Source: Aphrophora alni
Taxonomy: Eukaryota > Arthropoda > Insecta > Hemiptera > Aphrophoridae
Length of the DNA stretch: 64,000 nucleotides
Direction: 5' to 3'
Assembly (NCBI GenBank): GCA_963513935.1
Contig: OY740769.1
Coordinates: 37,847,120-37,911,119, forward strand
Position numbers and translations under genes: made by a program. Of this stretch, positions 22,676 through 34,563 are shown one piece after another. Below the pieces are notes generated by a model. The model was not told the DNA's origin, made no database searches, and saw only the letters and a program-made list of their open reading frames with translations. The number at the start of each line of letters is the position of its first letter. Within the stretch, counting starts at the first letter, position 1.

Positions 22676-23300
22676 TAATGTCCAACGACAAACAAAAGTT
22701 ATTGTTATTAGTTTTATGTTTATTAGTTTTATGAAAAAAACTTCAATTTGTCAAGTTTTATTTACTATTTTAGTACTTCAGTTACCAATTAACTTAATGT
22801 AATAAGTTTGCTCAATGTAACTGAATGTAACCTTAGTTTTTATTTTTATTTAGTTATTCCGATAAGTTTATAATGTCCAATGACTAACAAAAGTTATTGT
22901 TATTAGTTTTACGTTTATTAGTTTTATGTTTATTAGTTTTATGAAAAAAAACTTCAATTTGTCAAGTTTTATTTACTATTTTGGTACTTCAGTTACCTTA
23001 ATTAACTCAATGTAATAAGTTTGCTCAATGTAACTGAATTTTATAACCTTAGTTTTTATTTTTATTTAGTTATTCCGATAAGTTTATAATGTCCAATGAC
23101 TAACAAAAGTTATTGTTATTAGTTTTACGTTTATTAGTTTTATGTTTATTAGTTTTATGAAAAAAAACTTCAATTTGTCAAGTTTTATTTACTATTTTAG
23201 TACTTCAGTTACCTTAATTAACTCAATGTAATAAGTTTGCTCAATGTAACTGAATATAACCTTAGTTTTTATTTGTATTTAGTTATTCCGATAAATTTAA
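22676..23300 (+). repeat. Tandem repeat, about 3 units of 195-216 bp
   Basis: Units start with taatgtccaa at 22676, 22871 and 23087. Each contains ttattagttttatg repeats, aacttcaatttgtcaagttttatttac, and ttgctcaatgtaactgaat. The block lies between the transposase stop and the right subterminal cluster, inside the Sola-like element. Confidence 0.85.
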
Positions 23301-23353
23301 ATGTTCTAATAAACATACTTTTACCAATTTACATACTTCAGTTTTTTATTTAT

Positions 23354-23645
23354 AGCTCCACCTAAGTCCACAAATCCGAAAATAAAAACATAAAACACCG
23401 CCTATCTCCTAGTTCTAACACCGCCTACGTCCTTAAGCTTAAAAAAAAACATGACAACACCGCCTATCTCCAGCAACTTATTTATTTAAAGTAATTATTT
23501 TTTTATTATGATATTAGCATTAGCAACAGATACAACAAAGTAAAATAAAATCACAATGTATAGTATACGTTATATTATTAGAAAATTATATTGTTTTTTG
23601 TTGATCCTGAAAAGTTATGGAAATGTCACATAGGCGGTGTTGCTT
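23354..23645. repeat. Right subterminal motif cluster (5 copies)
   Basis: AACACCGCCTATCTCC copies at about 23393 and 23454, AACACCGCCTACGTCC at 23417, a degenerate copy (agctccacctaagtcc) at about 23354, and the inverted copy in the right TIR at about 23625-23643. This mirrors the left cluster. Confidence 0.8.
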
Positions 23646-24131
23646 CTTAAGCGACGCTATGTTCTTTTAGGAACTTCTTTATTAGTTGGAAAATATTTTA
23701 ATATTATATATATGTTTTTCAGCTGCTTTATTCAAAATTAATATTATAAAATGGAATATTTAATCAAAACCTGTTGTTTATTTGTGATTGAGTTCATTTT
23801 CCAAAGAGTCCATGTTCCCGAAAAGTTTTAAGAGTTTGTGCTTCCTCACAGAATGTCACCCAATAAGTTTAAATAACAGAGATTCAAAATTGAGTAAATT
23901 CAACTAGGGTATTGTAAAATAAAATAATATAAAATTCAGCAAGTAGGGGAAAGTTACACTGTAACAGACCTCAAAAAAGGGAAACAGGGAAAATAGGTAC
24001 GAACCAAAACACTTTCATTGAAATATACTACCACGAAGGGAAGATTCTTATGACAAATTCTTACTACATTCAAACAGTAATTTTTATGAGAGAAAAAAAA
24101 ATCATGAAAAAGTGCAATAACCACAATGTGT

Positions 24132-25550
24132 TGTAATAATTGATAAAAAGCAAGGTTTTATTTTTTAAGTTATTATTTTACTGAATTTAAAATTGCTCGA
24201 CAGTTATGGGTGCCAGGAAGCTTTCGCTTACCAATTTTGAAAAGAATGAATTTACCTATTTAAATCTCAGGGTGTAAGTTCTTTTGAAAGGGTACTTACA
24301 GTGATTTTCCTGGATAAATGAATAATCCTTATTTTACTGAAACTTGACATGAATTTATTGACAGTATATTTATTCTGTCAATAATAAACATTTATCATCA
24401 TTAATAATTGACATAAACATTTATCATCACAAATAAATCAAATAGATTGACTATAGTTAACATCCTAGCTGAATTGAAATATTAATGCCTTTGAAGAAGG
24501 TCTATTTTTAAATCTTGAATTAATCTTAAAGTTGCAACTGCTAAATAGTTTCTTAAATCAAACAGATTAAAATTATCTGTTTCTTTATTATTAAATTTAC
24601 TTTATTAAAATTCTTATTTCTCAAAAAACATAAATGACTCATTAAAAAAATTAAATGTTATAAAAACAAAACATTAGACATAAACTTTTACATATATAAA
24701 TGATATTTTGTTTTCAGCGTTTAATAACGCTGATTTACCGTCTTTTTGTTGAGGATTTTCCTCCAAGAAAGCACATGTGATGGCTGTCTGTCCACATCGC
24801 ATCAACCGCACAATTCGAGTTTTTAATTGCACTCGTCTATCTGACCGTGTTTTAAAATGTTTATTAGTTTGATAGTTCATTAAATCTTTTACGATTGTTC
24901 ATCTTCCGACACATTTTTAATACGATACGCGCTAATTATCTATTGTCTTTGCGCGAAACACGTCGCTCATATTAAACACTTTGTCCAGTTTAATAAAACC
25001 AACACCATTTAACAATCTCATCTATAATGTACAGATCACTCTACATTTTTTAATAGTTCGGCACAATCAATACGTCTCAAACACCTCAAAATCAAATGAA
25101 GACTCAAACTACTACTGTCCTGTCCAAACTCTGGACTATGACTCTCTTAACACATCTTATTCCTGCGACTTCCCAACTAAGACTCAAAATTAAACACATT
25201 ACATTTTTATTAAAACACCTCTATACGAACTTTTACAGGTCTGACCTCATCAGGTCCCAAACTAAGACTGAAGAACGCATGGTGAAAATCTAATATCCTG
25301 TCTTCCTACAGGGCTCACAGTCGTTGCTCCAAGGATTCCCATTCAATTCTCGCTGCGTGTGCGTTAACTGCGACTCACATCTCGTTACATACACTATTCA
25401 AAAATTATCTCTTGACAACAAGTCTTTTGTCTATATTTTTCATAACAAACACTATATAAATTATAATTATTAATTATACATAATATTTTATGCATTGTTA
25501 TTTATTTTAATTTGGAAATCTAGTTAAATATAATATGAAAATGTTATGGT
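24132..25550 (-). mobile_element. Minus-oriented LTR, interrupted at its outer end
   Basis: Begins TGTAATAATTGATAAAAA on plus, then gggtgccagg near 24209, tctcagggtgtaagttctt near 24265, GTTGCAAC near 24532 and, towards the right, aggtctgacctcatcaggtc near 25239. The right end runs into TGTAATAG at 25551, the start of a forward copy, and lacks the usual TTACA terminus. It therefore looks like a target LTR into which the next element inserted. Confidence 0.65.
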
Positions 25551-26374
25551 TGTAATAGAATAGGAATATGTAATTATGCAACATAAAACCAACAGAAACA
25601 TATTATAATATGGAGGGATTTTTCACTAAAACAAATTAGATGAAAAAACTAAGACCTTGGACGACGAATAACTCCAAGAGATCCTTGCTGCAAACATGAG
25701 GAGTACAGTGTGGTATAGTAAATAATAGGATTAAAAGAAGCGACGTGATTGGATCTATATAATATAAGTCAGAGATCCTGATTGGTTCTTAGCGTATGCT
25801 AGTATGGTTAAATTAATTAAAGAAAGCTGTAAACTATTAGCAAAAGACGTCCAAGAAAACAATTTTGTATAATAAATAGTCTTAGTATGAATTTATAATA
25901 AATGTTTTAATCGAAAATGATATAAATGTGTAAATGAATAATTAATAATAAATTGATGTATCAAGGAGTTTTGGAGGAACGCTTAGGTGGTAGCAGGAGA
26001 AATAATCTCGTGGCTTTTTCAGTCTTAGCATGGGATCTGACGAGGTCAGACCTACAGAAATTTGTCTAAAAAGTTTTGTTAATAATGTAATGTATATAAT
26101 TTTCAGTCTTAGATGAAGTGTTGAGGAGGTGAGATGTGTTAAAAACAGTCTTAGCATGGGATCTGACGAGGTCAGACCTATGGAAGTTTGTATAAAAAGT
26201 TTTGTCTATTAAAGTGCAAAAATGTTAAAAGAGAGGTAAGGAGTGTTTCAAGTGATAATGTCGTGTTAGTAAAGAAATAAAAATCAATGTGGACGATAGA
26301 CAGACGTAATTTGATCAGTAACATTGTGAACATTTTAATTAATGCAAAATAAAAAAGACAAAGAATTACTAACT
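25551..26374 (+). mobile_element. Forward LTR, 5' portion only
   Basis: Begins TGTAATAGAATAGG. The segment from about 25700 is the reverse complement of 29421-30100. Shared blocks include aagaagcgacgtgattggat, caaggagttttggaggaacg, the doubled gggatctgacgaggtcagac and gaattactaac at the inner edge. The U5 part is missing; the copy stops where a PBS and LTR end of opposite orientation begin. Confidence 0.65.
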
Positions 26375-26475
26375 TATTGGCCCCACGTTGGGCGCCAATT
26401 GTAATAATTTACAATTACTGGAATTTAATATTTGACTTATACATTCATTTGATCGCCACACTTTGGTGCGACAAT
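26375..26475 (-). other. Two successive primer-binding sites (minus)
   Basis: On the minus strand, attggcgcccaacgtggggc (26379-26399) lies beside a 40-bp LTR end (tgtaataatttacaatt on plus), and a second, variant site (attgtcgcaccaaagtgtgg) directly precedes the next LTR at 26476. Two LTR-PBS junctions in the same orientation, 76 bp apart, point to a rearranged retroelement end. Confidence 0.65.
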
Positions 26476-26671
26476 TGTAATAATTTTGCAATCTCTTCAT
26501 TTATTTTTTAAAGTTTGTATTTCTTTTGTTAAGAAAAAATAAAAAGAAGTTAATAATTATTTTAAGTGCTTAGCTTATGGGCGCCAGGAAGCTTTCGCTT
26601 ACCAATTTTGAAAAATTGAAATAAAAATTAAATTATAAACTCTCGTGGTCTAAAGTTCTTTTTAAGAGGTA

Positions 26672-27291
26672 CAGTAGAGTCCCGCAAACTCAGCGTAATG
26701 TGGACCGGAAGTGTGCCGATTTTGTGAAATGCCGGGTTATCGGGAATAAGGGCAAAAATAAATTTTAATTGAAACACCAAAGCGGCGGCGATATCAAACG
26801 ACTTTGTCGATAGCGGTAGCCCATTGTCGGCGGCATAATAACACCGCGGCATTGGCACCCGTCAATATAGCAGACATACACCTGCAAAAACGTTTGATGG
26901 GCCGCTTTTTTACCACGAATCAATTTAGTATACATTATGGAAAATATAACATTTCTTTTCAGTTTTCTTTGACAGGTACGCACAGTATATACAGTAAATA
27001 AAAATGAGCGAGTTACGAAAACGGAAGCGTGTATTGGTTTCGTTTGAGACGCGGTTAAATGTGTTAAAAAGACTAGACAGAGGGGAATCTGTAAAAAAGC
27101 TTTGTGACGAGTTTAACAACGTGGGAAAAGTACCATCAACGATTCGAGCGAACGAAGTTAATGCCCGCTTTGTGATCTGCCGAACTTTTATGAACATCGC
27201 TGTTTTTAGAAATATATATTTTTTCCCGTCGGGGTCGCCGAGTAATCCGGACTGCCGGGTTATCAAGTGCCGAGTTTGCGAGACTCTACTG
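26672..27291 (+). mobile_element. Internally deleted Tigger (620 bp), TA target
   Basis: TIRs CAGTAGAGTCCCGCAAACTC (left) and an inverted near-copy (right) are flanked by TA at 26670-26671 and 27292-27293. Only the start of a transposase remains: ATG at 27004 encodes MSELRKRKRVLVSFETRLNV and LKRLDRGESVKKLCDEFNNV, the N-terminal helix-turn-helix. It then runs into unrelated sequence and the right TIR. It is non-autonomous and MITE-like. The ends resemble those of the Tigger at 59797. Confidence 0.88.
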
Positions 27292-27656
27292 TACTTGGCA
27301 TAGGCGATTCAAGAAAAATTCTAAGTCTTGTATTGCTGAAATTGTACATAAATATTTATTAATTCATAAAACATCCTACATTTATCATCAACATAATCAT
27401 ATGTTATAATTAATATTTATCATCTAAATTTAATAAGAAAATCTTTATTTTATATTTCTTATTAATTTTGAATAATCTAGAACTTTATATTTTTTCATAA
27501 TTTCCTTATTTTTAAATGTTGCAACAAGAAATTAATTCATAAAATTTATGTAACTTTGTAGCTCTCTGAAGGAGATTTAATTTAACATTGAAAGTTTAAT
27601 TTTTTTTTATTTCCTTTGAAATAATCTCAAAAAGATTAAAATGAACAAACATGTAT

Positions 27657-29005
27657 TGTGACAATGTGAAAAATCAGAGTTTGTCATATGTTTGAAGGTG
27701 CGCGGTAAAGTACATGGGGGGGGGGAAGCTATTGAAACAATAATCAGTCTACAGTAAACTCATTTATAAAATAAAAATAGATTTTCAAGACAAGAAAATA
27801 AATAATTATGTCTAATCTTAGTAAAATTTATTGAATAAGAAGTGTTTATTAATTTGTGTGAAAAATAAGGGTATGTGAGGTCTTTGTAACAGCAAAGTGT
27901 AACAGCAAAGCAAAAGAGACGCTTTCGGGAGGGAAATAATCCAGTTAGCAACAGTCAGTCGAAGTCTAGTAATTGGAGTGAGCGGACGTATTTGGTCTGT
28001 AGAGAAACTCATCAGAATGTAGTGCTAAAGTATAAAAAATCGTTTTAATCGAGAAGTGTGTCATCATAGACATGTATTAGTGAGCGGTGATTGCTTGTAA
28101 ATAGACTTTTTAAATAAAAAGACCGAGAAACGCATTTTTTAACATAAGTGATGCAATACTTGCACGTGGTTGTTGAAAATGAACCATGAACTCTAGAAAC
28201 AGATCATTTTCCGTGTAGTGAGAATTCTGTAGAGATAAACTCTCCGTTAAAGACAATAAACTCGCTGTGTACTATTATAAGAAAAACATTTTTTGAGTGC
28301 TGTACGAAAATACATGTAACATGAATTTTCCTGAAAGCCACGATCGCAGTGAACTACTAGATACGGGACGTCTGAAATACTACCTTCGGACAATTTTTTA
28401 TAAAAATTGGTGTTGTGGTATAAACACCCTATGTTAACCTTAGACTAATGAATTGTATAATATTTTGATATATGTGTTGTACATGTTCGATTTTTCTTTA
28501 TCTTCTTAAAAAATATTTTAAGAAAAGTAAATTAATAGAATAATGAAATTTTAATTATAAAAGTAAATCTCTTTCATAGATTTGCAAAGTAATTTAAATT
28601 TAAAAAAGTAATTTCTTGTTGCAACATTTAAAGTAAAGATTTATATTCATGGAATAAATGAGACAGTCTCCTTCAGAGAAAAAATTAAAATAAATAAAGT
28701 ATATGAACTATGATAATATTCATATTTGATTTCTTAATATGTTTAAATAATATGTTTTTTTTTGTACACAATATCTTATGTTAATAAATTCCTATGTTAA
28801 TATTTCAGCCAAAGTGTTTTCATTACATGCCAGATTTCACTGTGCAGTACACTTGTACAAGAACTTTCGACCCCAGAGATAATAAACTTATTAAAATCTT
28901 TTTTTTTTGATAAATAACGACCATTAGGTCTGGCGCCCAATAATTATTAAATAATGACTGTTAAATTCTTTTTTTTTATTAGTTAAATTAATAAAGTAAG
29001 AACTC
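27657..29005 (+). mobile_element. Forward LTR nested in a minus LTR
   Basis: Begins TGTGACAATGTGAAAAATCAG, nearly the same as the LTR starts at 34564 and 41108. It carries tggtgttgtggtataaacac near 28410, GTTGCAAC near 28618, ttcagccaaagtgttttcat near 28806, cgaccccagagat near 28868 and CTGGCGCCC at 28930. The exact 3' end is unclear (no TTACA terminus found), so the right limit is approximate. Part of it (28390-28440) is inverted against 29130-29190, so the DNA could fold back. Confidence 0.65.
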
Positions 29006-30119
29006 TTCAGGTTCATATAATAATTTTTCCATTTAAAGTAGCTTCATTTTTATTAACAAGTAAAGAAGACTTTCTGAATAACCACAGTATAACAAGTAAT
29101 TCAAACATAATATAAATCCTTAACTAAGAATTAACATAGGGCGTCTATACCACGACACCAATTATATAAAAACTGTCTGAAGTAAGAAACTCTGACGTCC
29201 AGTAACTTGGAATATTCTGCGATCGCTGTTTTCAGAAACGTCCATGTCTCGTGTAGGTGCATAGTCCTCTAGAAATGTTTTCTTAAAATAGTTCATAGAG
29301 TGTTTATGGTTTTTAAAAAGTGTTTTGTCTTAATAAAATTTTCACCACGCGGAACACGATCTCTGTCTAAGTCGCGTCTAGAACACATAGTCTCTCGTAA
29401 CTAATACGTCAGCTTTTATAGTTAGTAATTCTTTGTCCTTTTTCTATTAAACTTAAAAACACGAATGTTCATTAAAATATTTGTGTCTAATGTCCTGTCA
29501 TCAACAAATATACAAATTGTCTCACTCTTTGTCTCACTACTTTTACATTTTTCATTAATTAAAATGTTCACAATGTTACTGATCAAATTACGTCTGTCTA
29601 TCGTACACATTGATTTTTTAGTTCTTTACTAACACAACATTATCACTTGAAACACTCCTTACATCTCTTTTAACATTTTTGCACTGTATTAGACAAAATT
29701 TTTTAGACAAACTTCTGTAGGTCTGACCTCGTCAGATACCATGCAAAGACTGAAAAAGCCACGAGATTATTTCTCCCGCTACCACCTAAGCGTTCCTCCA
29801 AAACTCCTTGACACATCAATATATTATTAATTATTCATTTACACATTTATATCATTTTCGATTAAAACATTTATTATAAATTCATACTAAGACTATTTAT
29901 TATACAAAATTGTTTTCTTGGACGTCTTTTACTAATAGTTTACAGCTTTCTTTAATTAATTTCTTTAGCATATGCTAGTGTGGTTCTTAGAACCAATCAG
30001 GATCTTTGACCTATATTCTATAGATCTAATCATGTCGCTTCTTTTAACCCTATTATTTACTATACCACAACAGCAAAAAATTTAAGAGATTCTTTCGTTT
30101 CTACCCAAGGGGAACCAGG

Positions 30120-31480
30120 AACGAAAGAAAAATGTAAAATTCATTAAGGATCAAAATATGATCAAGAAAATATTACAAAAACATTCAAACCAGAATAACT
30201 TGGAAAGTTATGGTCAGATAACCACAATTCGAGTTTTAATGCATTCTACAAGGCCTAAGGAAAAGGACATCTCTTTTGGAATTCCCAAATTCCAAGCCAA
30301 AATAAAGATATGCCAAATTTAAGAAAATTTGTAAAATTCATTCAACTTTTCAATAAATAGAAAAATAATTAAAAGAAGCATTCATAATAATGTTAAAGTG
30401 AAAACTTAGTGTGTTCAAACCTACCGGAAGCACATAAATTTCAAAAGACAAAAGGGAATTTCTAAGCGAAGATCGTCGCTTCACGACTTCGTTTGAACAT
30501 TTTTAGGACATCAGGTTAAATAAAGAATCGCTGCATTCTCCAGATCACCATTCAGGAAACAAAGTCAACTATATATAACCAAGGTATCACTCTTAAAATA
30601 TACGAACGAATATTCACTACATATTGAATATATATATTTGGTGTTTTAAGATGAAAAACCATTTCGGTCATTATCACCTTTATTGAATATATAAAACAAC
30701 AAATTAAATGAATTTGGGAAACAAATTAAAATAAAGTCAATTTGTTATTTATATATAATTATGATTCTTTGATCAAAAATAAAATATAATATAAATGGTA
30801 TAAAATATTAAATGTAAATATTTTCATGTATTGCAGATTGTTTCTTTAAAATTTATAGAAAGTGGAAAAACAAGATTAATATATTACATTGAGACATAAA
30901 AAGATTTTATCTATTGATTTAATTTCGAATTTTAAATAAGAAAAAGTTTAAAATTAATAAATAAAACATTTTGGTTTTTGGTTTTATTTGTTTGTTTCAT
31001 AAATATAATACTATGTATAATATCAGATGGATTTTAGTTATGCGTTAAAATATAATTATATGCTCTTAATTTAAATGATAAGTATAGATTTTGCTAATTG
31101 CTTTTTCAAACGACACTACCAGAGAGAGAGTTTTATCAGATAGACAAAGTAGAGCTAATACATTCAAAAACAAAGAAAGTTTTAATTTAAATTATAATTT
31201 CTTAAAAAATCATTAAAAATAGATTTTCTCTATAAAGTTAAAGGTATAATCTTATTCTTGCGGAAGTAACATAGGGGCAAAGAGTAAGGTTTAAAATAAA
31301 ATAAGAAGAGGAGAGATGCGTTACATTGCAATACATGTACTCTCACCTCAATGTACCAAAAATGGAGGCTAGTAAAGAAAGAACCAAAACTAGACATGCT
31401 CATTCCAGACGGACTATAATATAACTTTAAACCACAGATTGAATGGTAAATCAGAGAGGTGTGCACTATATGAACCTGTG
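30120..31480. other. Intron sequence, nothing recognised
   Basis: Very AT-rich; no repeat ends or coding similarity seen. Confidence 0.45.
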
Positions 31481-31489
31481 TTATGATAG

Positions 31490-32930
31490 GGCCCGGACAA
31501 TTGAATTATGTTAGGCATTGTCAAAAGCTCATTCAATGTCAAGAAAGAGACCGAGGGCATATTCACAGTTTTGGAGTATCTCTTCCAATCTTTGAACTAG
31601 ACTATGAAGTGCACTCTCACACCCTTTAACTGATTGGTAGGCATGTTGACTTATATGCAAAGGGATCATGGCCCGGCATATATGTTTCTCTACCAGTTTT
31701 TCTAGTGTCTTCAGAATAAAGGAAGTTAAACTGATCAGTCTATAAGCCTTAGCCTTGAGGTACATACCTAGTGACTAGACTAATCCGGAACAGTCTGCTC
31801 AGGATGGGGTTAATGTGTGTTTCCCCTTTCTGCAGTAGAGCTAGATAATTCCCATCTGGGCCCGGTGAATTAATTGGGTGAAAAGAATAATAGCCCACCT
31901 AATTTTGTTGATATTAACCCCACTATTTGTTTAGCGATGTGCCAGTTCTCCCTAGTTAGAACTATGCAGGGAATCACAAACCCTTGCTTCCCATCCATTC
32001 TCTTGATAACTGAGTTTGGAAAGTGTGCCCTGAGTAGGACTCCCACCATTTCTTCACAGGTTTCTTTAAATTTACCACTTGGGCTATAAGACTCCCTATT
32101 GGGTTTAGGGGAGCGAAGGCTTGTTACAAAGTCTTGCTTTTGGGTAGTATGATTTATTTCCCCACAGAACCTCCTCCATGATTCAAATCTCAGTGAGGGA
32201 CCATTTGTAAGCCTCCCATCTACCGTATCGTTTGGCTATATTGAACAACCGCCTAACTTGTTTCCCTTGGTCAGAGAGTGATTGAGTCCACAACTTGGGC
32301 TTGACCCTTATACACTCTCTGTGTAAGTGTGTAAGAGGACAATTTTCATGAAAGGAGTCCACAACAATATTAGTTAAACTACTTGCTGCGAGCTCTAATT
32401 CTTGTGAATTACCAGTCAGTCTCCCAAACACTTGAAGTTTGGTTTTGAAGTTCTCTTGATACACCCCCCCCCCCCCGTTTGGTATTCCTGGGATTCCAAA
32501 CGTGTTAACTGATCTATTATCTACTTTGAGTTCTATAATTATTTGTCTATGATCTGCCATTGACAGCTCATCTGACATTTACCATTTACTTACTGCATTT
32601 AATATACCATTAGTTCCAATTGATAGATCTAAAACCTCACTTCTAGTCTAGTGACAAATGGTAGGTGTATTTCCTCTATTAAAAATATAAAGATTCCATA
32701 CTACAACATAAGAAAGTAATTACTCACCTCTATTGTTCATGTCACTGCTGCCCCACACTGTATAATGTGCGTTGGCTTCTGCTCTCACCAGGAGTTCAAA
32801 ATACCCAAGCACGCAGTGCTCAAAGCAAGTACCAAGTATTGATAGCAATACCAAGTACTTACGCTTGATAGCAATATTTAATAGTATTTGTTGAAATAAT
32901 AGAACATAATGTTGAAATATGTACATTAGA
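31490..32930 (-). pseudogene. Decayed jockey-type LINE (endonuclease to RT)
   Basis: Minus-strand fragments lie in the right order. Near 32750: RAEANAHYTVWGSSDMNNRG (end of the apurinic endonuclease). At 32578-32183: a linker with MADHRQIIIEL, KQVRRLFNIAKRYGRWEAYK. At 31765-31529: RT boxes LKAKAYRLISLTSFILKTLE and QHAYQSVKGCESALHSLVQR with ALGLFLDIE, the first catalytic Asp box. Stops and frame changes lie between them, including in a FTGPRWELS segment near 31860 that corresponds to the usual SPGPDGI box. The YADD box and the 3' part are missing. A C run at 32462-32476 lies in the linker. Confidence 0.8.
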
Positions 32931-33283
32931 TTGAATATTATGGAACTTTTTTATTAGAGCTTCAGTTTGTACCAGTGAATTTGTTTAAATTAATAGTATA
33001 ATAAATATTTCTATAAATAGTGGAAACTGAACTATCGACCATTTCAAACCCTAGCAAAACCAATTTTTATTATCCACATTAGTTCAAAATTGATTCTCAT
33101 ACTGCCTCTATGATTCTCATACATCTTCTTATCCATTTTAGGTATTCAAATAAATATATACATATCAATAAACTTGTGACAGGATTATTTTATTTTTGCA
33201 CAACTATATAATCACAAAATAATTTTTCAATGTATAAAGTTATATTAAAACATGATATAAAATTTAAATCTCTCTGATTTCAG

Positions 33284-33464
33284 GTTGAAAATGAATATGC
33301 AAGCTACTTTGCCTGTGACAAAAATTACACCAATTGGCTCAAAGATATCATTGTGAAATATGTACAGGAAAAGGCAGTTTTATTTACAACCGATGGATTT
33401 TATATTAAAAATCTTACGTGTGGTACAATTCCAAATGTACTGATTACAGTTGACTTTGGTTCAG
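33284..33464 (+). CDS. GLB1: Beta-galactosidase (GH35), fifth exon: acid/base catalyst
   Basis: 181 nt between atttcag and gtcagg. Sixty codons begin VENEYASYFACDKNYTNWLK, continue VLFTTDGFYIKNLTCGTI and end VDFGS plus one base of Gly. The Asn-Glu of VENEY corresponds to human Asn187-Glu188, the acid/base pair, and SYFACD and LFTTDG are near identical to human GLB1. The donor gtcagg is less canonical than the others but gives an exact phase match to the next exon (GTKPDVAF). Confidence 0.95.
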
Positions 33465-34089
33465 GTCAGGGAGTAAAGATATTCAATATTTCAAAAATTA
33501 TAACATTTGTCACATAAATAACACAATACAGAGTTTACCATAATGTTAAATATTAATGTAATTTTTTTAAATATAGTTTATTTAACTAAATTAGGTTATA
33601 TAAATAGAGTTTTTTAGCAATTTCTGAGACTAGAAATGTCCACCAATCCTATTCATAGGACTAATTTGACACCATTTTGGCTCTCTCTATATATGTAGTT
33701 TTAATGTGACCATAGGTTCTTAGTAGAACTGAATATTAAAGGGAAATAATTATTTTTGAAACAGTTTAGATTCACAAAAGTGCTTGGTTGTAAAACATAT
33801 AACCTGTTTCCTGATGATGCTTAATGATGAATCACATTGCACATTAAAGCACATGTGTGAAACTTTGCCTTTTAAGGTTTTTTTTTTTTTTTAGTTTAAA
33901 ATTTATCCAATTTACAAGTGCCAATTTACAATTTCTCACAGAAATAAACGACATATGGAAGATAAAACTATGATGAGGTTAAGGGTATCTTCACAAGCAG
34001 TGGATGAATTTGTTCATCCACAACTGCAGAGAGTGTCAGTTTTTTGCAATCAGCCTGTAAGTGAAGTAGTATCCGATTTTCATTTTTCA
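33465..34089. other. Intron sequence, nothing recognised
   Basis: AT-rich intron between exon 5 and a mariner relic; no features seen apart from a T run near 33880. Confidence 0.5.
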
Positions 34090-34330
34090 CGAAATGACGA
34101 AACGTCTTGAGAAGTGGAATTGTATCATTAAGATTGGTGATACCCAATGGTAACCATTCAGAAGATTCAGGAGGTTTTCAGAAATGATGCTATGGACATC
34201 ATATAAATTATTAAGGAGTGGTTTAACCAATTCAAAGATGGCTACACAACAATCCAGAGTGACTGACATTCTGGAATGTAAACAATTAGCCAAAATGACA
34301 AGATTATTGATCAAGTGTGAAGTTCGTACA
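34090..34330 (+). pseudogene. Mariner transposase N-terminal remnant
   Basis: Across frames the plus strand reads RLEKWNCIIKIGDTQW, then TIQKIQEVFRNDAMDII, EWFNQFKDGYTTIQSD and TISQNDKIIDQV. This follows the mariner helix-turn-helix pattern (typically ...VKEWFNRFKDGR..., then a SGRPSTS-like box). The frames contain stops, and the DDD catalytic region is absent here. Confidence 0.65.
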
Positions 34331-34563
34331 CTTCATCTCAATGCCTTCTATCATTTTATTCAGAGTTTCTAGGCTATAAATTTGCTCCTGTCAAATATAG
34401 GCTTTCTCCTTTCCCTTCTTGCCACCTTGTGATATTTCTTTGTTCTTTAAGTTGAAAATGATGCTGAATTGGTATTTCACGGAAAATTAAAATCTGTTGG
34501 GAGCTCAATACAACCCCTCACTCATAGGCTGACTGTCAGTGACTGATACTCTCTGCAGTCAGG

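Larger units (their letters stand above)
19663..23656 (+). mobile_element. Complete Sola-like DNA transposon, 3,994 bp
   Basis: TIRs of about 36 bp (CGTCGCCTAAGAAACAACAC at left; the inverted right copy differs at about 4 positions) are flanked by CTAT at 19659-19662 and 23657-23660. Inside are a cluster of subterminal motifs at each end, a two-exon transposase gene and a block of long tandem repeats. The 4-bp TSD and the transposase type suggest the Sola superfamily; I give that name tentatively because I could not search. The structure is intact except for one nonsense codon in the transposase. Confidence 0.82.
26476..30115 (-). mobile_element. Minus-oriented LTR broken by a Tigger and another LTR
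   Basis: Starts TGTAATAATTTTGCAATC on plus, with gggcgccagg near 26580. A 620-bp Tigger sits at 26672-27291, GTTGCAAC lies near 27520, and at 27657 a forward LTR begins. Minus-oriented sequence resumes near 29010, and 29421-30100 is the inverse of the forward copy at 25700-26374. The right boundary is approximate. Confidence 0.55.

Noticed and set aside
19801..23475. Possible CRISPR-like array of the 16-bp motif
   Set aside because: Spacing is irregular, orientations are mixed, copies are confined to the two ends of a transposon, and the genome is eukaryotic.
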